Shown: piece after piece, positions 5,978 to 7,570 of the stretch
How positions within the stretch are numbered: position 1 is the first letter of the stretch
Layout of the letters: each line of letters starts with the position of its first letter
NCBI GenBank assembly: GCA_031258505.1
Contig: JAIRMT010000024.1
Span: 1-7,570, forward strand
DNA length: 7,570 nucleotides
Origin: Treponema sp.
GTDB lineage: Bacteria > Spirochaetota > Spirochaetia > Treponematales > Breznakiellaceae
Direction: 5' to 3'
Notes under the pieces: model-generated
What the model was told of the DNA's origin: nothing
Databases searched by the model: none
The model's input: only the letters and a program-made list of their open reading frames with translations
Made by a program: the position numbers and the translations under genes

Positions 5978-6145
5978 TGCGTCCGCGCTGACGCGCTCTG
6001 CGTCCGCGCTGACGCGCTCTGCGTCCGTGCTGACGCGCCCTGCGTCCGTGCTGACGCGCCCTGCGTCCGCGCTGACGCGCCCTGCGTCCGCGCTGACGCG
6101 TCATGCGTCCACGCTGACGCGTCATGCGTCCACGCTGACGCGCCC
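5978..6145. repeat. Tandem array, 8 x 21 bp, each unit with a GCGTC/GACGC hairpin
   Basis: Eight 21-bp units start at 5978, 5999, 6020, 6041, 6062, 6083, 6104 and 6125, with a fragment TGCGTCA at 5971-5977. Each reads T, GCGTC, 6-nt loop, GACGC, 4-nt linker. The two 5-nt arms are unchanged in all eight. Changes occur only in the loop (CGCGCT, CGTGCT, CACGCT) and linker (GCTC, GCCC, GTCA). Units 1 and 2 are identical, as are 3 and 4, which points to local duplication. In units 6 and 7 the linker GTCA makes a 10-bp palindrome TGACGCGTCA. The unit length equals seven codons and about two helical turns, and two plus frames stay open, but the resulting peptides are simple repeats and I treat the array as noncoding. 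It separates divergent fliS and tcdA. Confidence 0.93.
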
Positions 6146-6148
6146 TGG

Positions 6149-6232
6149 AGTATGTATGTTCCACCTCAGAGTATGTATGTTCCGTCCCAGAGCATGTATG
6201 TTCCGTCCCAGAGCATGTATGTTCCATTATGG
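6149..6232. repeat. Second tandem array, 4 x 21 bp
   Basis: Units start at 6149, 6170, 6191 and 6212. They share the core ATGTATGTTCC, with variable ends (CCTCAG, GTCCCAG, and a diverged last copy ATTATGG). It begins 3 nt after the GCGTC/GACGC array and keeps the same 21-bp period with an unrelated sequence. No strong inverted repeat lies within the unit. Function is unknown. Confidence 0.9.
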
Positions 6233-6327
6233 AGCAGACGTGCTGCGCCTAAAGACGAAGCTTTCGGTAAAAGCTGGGAGCGCGCTTCACAGAAGCGGCT
6301 GAATTTCTATACGTTCATCCTGTTCGC
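6233..6327. other. Leader-side intergenic segment before tcdA
   Basis: No gene is seen. It contains one small hairpin, AGCTTT-CGGTA-AAAGCT (6259-6275), without a T-run, and then the sequence leading into the tcdA promoter. No tRNA cloverleaf or other RNA gene was recognised. Confidence 0.5.
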
Positions 6328-6357
6328 TTGACGCCTCCGCGAGGCAGCGCGTATAGT
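6328..6357 (+). promoter_or_regulatory. Sigma-70-type promoter of tcdA
   Basis: TTGACG (6328-6333), an 18-nt spacer and TATAGT (6352-6357) match the sigma-70 consensus well. The predicted start is about 6364, only about 3 nt before GTG 6367-6369, so the message would be nearly leaderless. The spacer holds a small hairpin GCCTC-CGC-GAGGC. Confidence 0.6.
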
Positions 6358-6366
6358 CTTCTCAGT

Positions 6367-7182
6367 GTGAGTAACTTTTATCCCTTAAACCCTCGTTTTC
6401 AGCGCCTCGCCCTGCTCGTTGGCCTTGGTACGCTTGATGCGCTTGCCCGCGCGCGGGTTATTGTGTTTGGTCTAGGCGGGGTGGGAAGCTGGTGCGCTGA
6501 GGCGCTGGCGCGTTCCGGCATTGGTAAGCTCACCATCGTTGATTCAGACACTGTATGTATTACCAATATCAACCGTCAGACTCAAGCCACAAACGCCACA
6601 GTCGGCTGTTTTAAGGCCGACGCGCTCAAGGCGCGCTTGCTGGAGATCAACCCCGCCTGTACGCTTACGGTCCATAACACTGTTTTCTGTAAAGAAAGCG
6701 CCAGAACCTTTGGCATAGAAGACGTGGATTACGTCATTGACGCTATTGACAGCCTGACAAACAAGCTCGACCTCATCGAATACACGGTACAGGCGGGCGT
6801 TCCACTCTTTTCCTCAATGGGCATGGCGCAGAAACTGAACCCAGCGCAGCTCAAAACCGCCGACATCTGGGACACTCAGGTTTGCCCCCTTGCCCGTCTA
6901 GTACGCGCCGGCCTGCGGAAGCGCGGCTTCACCAGCCACTTCACCACAGTCTACAGCGAAGAACGCCTACCCCGGCATGAGGAGATCGCTGTTGCCTGTG
7001 GAAGCGGCTTTTGCCTCTGTTCCAAACAGGGGACTGAATGGTGTAGTTCCAAAAAAGTGATCAATGGGAGCGCCGTTACTGTTACTGCCACAGCCGGTAT
7101 GATCCTCGCCGGCTTGGTAGTACAGGCTGTCTATGCCCAATACCCGCACCCAACGGCCTGCGACGACCCGACGCTCCCATGA
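6367..7182 (+). CDS. tcdA: tRNA threonylcarbamoyladenosine dehydratase (TcdA/CsdL, ThiF-E1 fold)
   Basis: TcdA uses ATP to convert t6A37 of tRNAs decoding ANN codons to the cyclic form ct6A. From GTG 6367-6369 it has 271 residues. It shows the ThiF/E1 nucleotide-binding GLGGVGSW (35-42), EALARSGIGKLTIVDSDTVCITNINRQ with the conserved NRQ, DYVIDAIDS (about 121-129), FSSMGMAQKLNP, and a C-terminal INGSAVTVTATAGMILAG, closely following the YrvM/TcdA pattern. The region before the end carries four cysteines (C211, C216, C218, C226) not needed for family membership. A TTG at 6328 is in frame but forms the -35 box of the likely promoter, and the extra 13 residues match nothing; no Shine-Dalgarno supports either start. 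The stop overlaps the next ATG as ATGA, so the TtcA-like gene is in the same operon. Confidence 0.92.
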   Translation: MSNFYPLNPRFQRLALLVGLGTLDALARARVIVFGLGGVGSWCAEALARSGIGKLTIVDSDTVCITNINRQTQATNATVGCFKADALKARLLEINPACTLTVHNTVFCKESARTFGIEDVDYVIDAIDSLTNKLDLIEYTVQAGVPLFSSMGMAQKLNPAQLKTADIWDTQVCPLARLVRAGLRKRGFTSHFTTVYSEERLPRHEEIAVACGSGFCLCSKQGTEWCSSKKVINGSAVTVTATAGMILAGLVVQAVYAQYPHPTACDDPTLP

Positions 7183-7570
7183 GCAATCGTTTTTTACATA
7201 AAGCCCGACCCAGCGTCATTGTGGAAAAGCTAGTTGCCAAAGCCGTTTTGGAGCGGAACCTCATCAACGACGGCGACCGCATCCTCATTGCGGTGTCTGG
7301 CGGCAAAGACTCCACTGTACTTGCATGGGCGCTTTCCGCTATACGGTCTGAAATCAAGAAAACCTATGAGCTGGCTGCGCTCCACATCTCAAGCGACTTC
7401 TGCGCCTGTTGTAAAAAAGCCGTCCTGAGCAAACGCCTTGACGAGTGGGGCATCCCTTTCACCGATCTCTTTGTACCCATCATCAAAAGGCTCAAAGAAG
7501 GCCGACGCATGAACTGCTACTGGTGTTCAACCCAGCGCCGCGCCGAACTGCTCAAATACGCCATGGAAAA
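7179..7570 (+). CDS. TtcA-like PP-loop ATPase, tRNA sulfur transfer (3' end cut by window)
   Basis: The first 130 residues are visible and the frame is open to the edge. They begin MSNRFLHKARPSVIVEKLVAKAV and contain the PP-loop ILIAVSGGKDSTVLAW (S40-S45) that binds ATP for adenylation, then CYWCSTQRRAELL with a CxxC (C113, C116), matching in position and context the CSLCSRLRRG segment of TtcA, where these cysteines hold an iron-sulfur cluster used for 2-thiocytidine at tRNA position 32. The stretch HISSDFCACCKK (C75, C77, C78) differs from the usual TtcA sequence here, so the exact substrate is uncertain and I give no gene symbol. ATG 7179-7181 overlaps the tcdA stop (ATGA) and lacks a Shine-Dalgarno, suggesting coupled translation. 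Both genes would modify the tRNA anticodon loop. Confidence 0.85.
   Translation, partial: MSNRFLHKARPSVIVEKLVAKAVLERNLINDGDRILIAVSGGKDSTVLAWALSAIRSEIKKTYELAALHISSDFCACCKKAVLSKRLDEWGIPFTDLFVPIIKRLKEGRRMNCYWCSTQRRAELLKYAME

Noticed and set aside
5978..6145. Replication-origin iterons or plasmid incompatibility region
   Set aside because: The unit length fits iterons, but no replication initiator or partition gene is present and the neighbours are chromosomal housekeeping genes.
5634..6227. Minus-strand open frame of 197 codons across the repeats, with EHTCSGT and RQRGRRA repeats
   Set aside because: It is open mainly because the 21-bp units lack stops in that frame. The product is simple repeats with very basic composition, and its end overlaps the fliS promoter region.
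5978..6232. CRISPR array
   Set aside because: The units abut with no unique spacers, and 21 bp total period is too short; no cas gene is nearby.
5870..6331. Plus-strand open frames through the arrays (CVRADA and ASALTRS repeats, then SMYVPSQ)
   Set aside because: Two overlapping frames are open at once over the same repeats, with no ribosome site and no family resemblance; the non-repeat part looks random.

Overview
The window looks like chromosomal DNA from a spirochaete, most likely a Treponema-type organism (inference). The reasons are an fliS-flgN flagellar chaperone pair with a sigma-28-type promoter, a PolA and a divergent CoaE with an unusual P-loop (GTYCAGKN), and families of short tandem repeats between genes. 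Base composition is balanced to slightly GC-rich by eye. No species can be assigned from the sequence alone.

Minus strand, read from right to left, roughly 5720 down to 130: a sigma-28-like promoter (TAAA, 14 nt, GCCGATAA) leads into fliS (flagellin chaperone, TTG start behind a GGAGGGGG ribosome site). Three bases later comes an flgN-like chaperone gene. After an 87-nt gap come polA (complete DNA polymerase I with 5' nuclease, proofreading and polymerase active sites), then coaE (dephospho-CoA kinase, last step of CoA synthesis), which overlaps the polA stop by 4 nt and appears to start at CTG, then a membrane-anchored SPOR-domain protein 4 nt after coaE. No clear terminator is visible between flgN and polA, so the five genes may be at least partly co-transcribed. 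Beyond the SPOR gene lies an array of 23-bp repeats that runs off the left edge.

Plus strand, roughly 6328 to the right edge: a sigma-70-like promoter (TTGACG, 18 nt, TATAGT) sits almost directly on the GTG start of a TcdA-type tRNA threonylcarbamoyladenosine dehydratase. An ATGA overlap then leads into a TtcA-like PP-loop tRNA sulfur-transfer ATPase cut by the window edge. TcdA acts at tRNA position 37 and TtcA at position 32, so this looks like an anticodon-loop modification operon.

The space between the two divergent units (about 5720-6327) holds no convincing gene. It contains an 8-copy array of 21-bp units, each with an invariant GCGTC/GACGC inverted repeat, followed 3 nt later by a 4-copy array of a different 21-bp unit. 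The most useful observations are the CTG start of coaE, the sigma-28-type promoter embedded in a 19-bp palindrome, the near-leaderless tcdA promoter, and the hairpin-bearing tandem arrays. No wholly new multi-gene system is evident.
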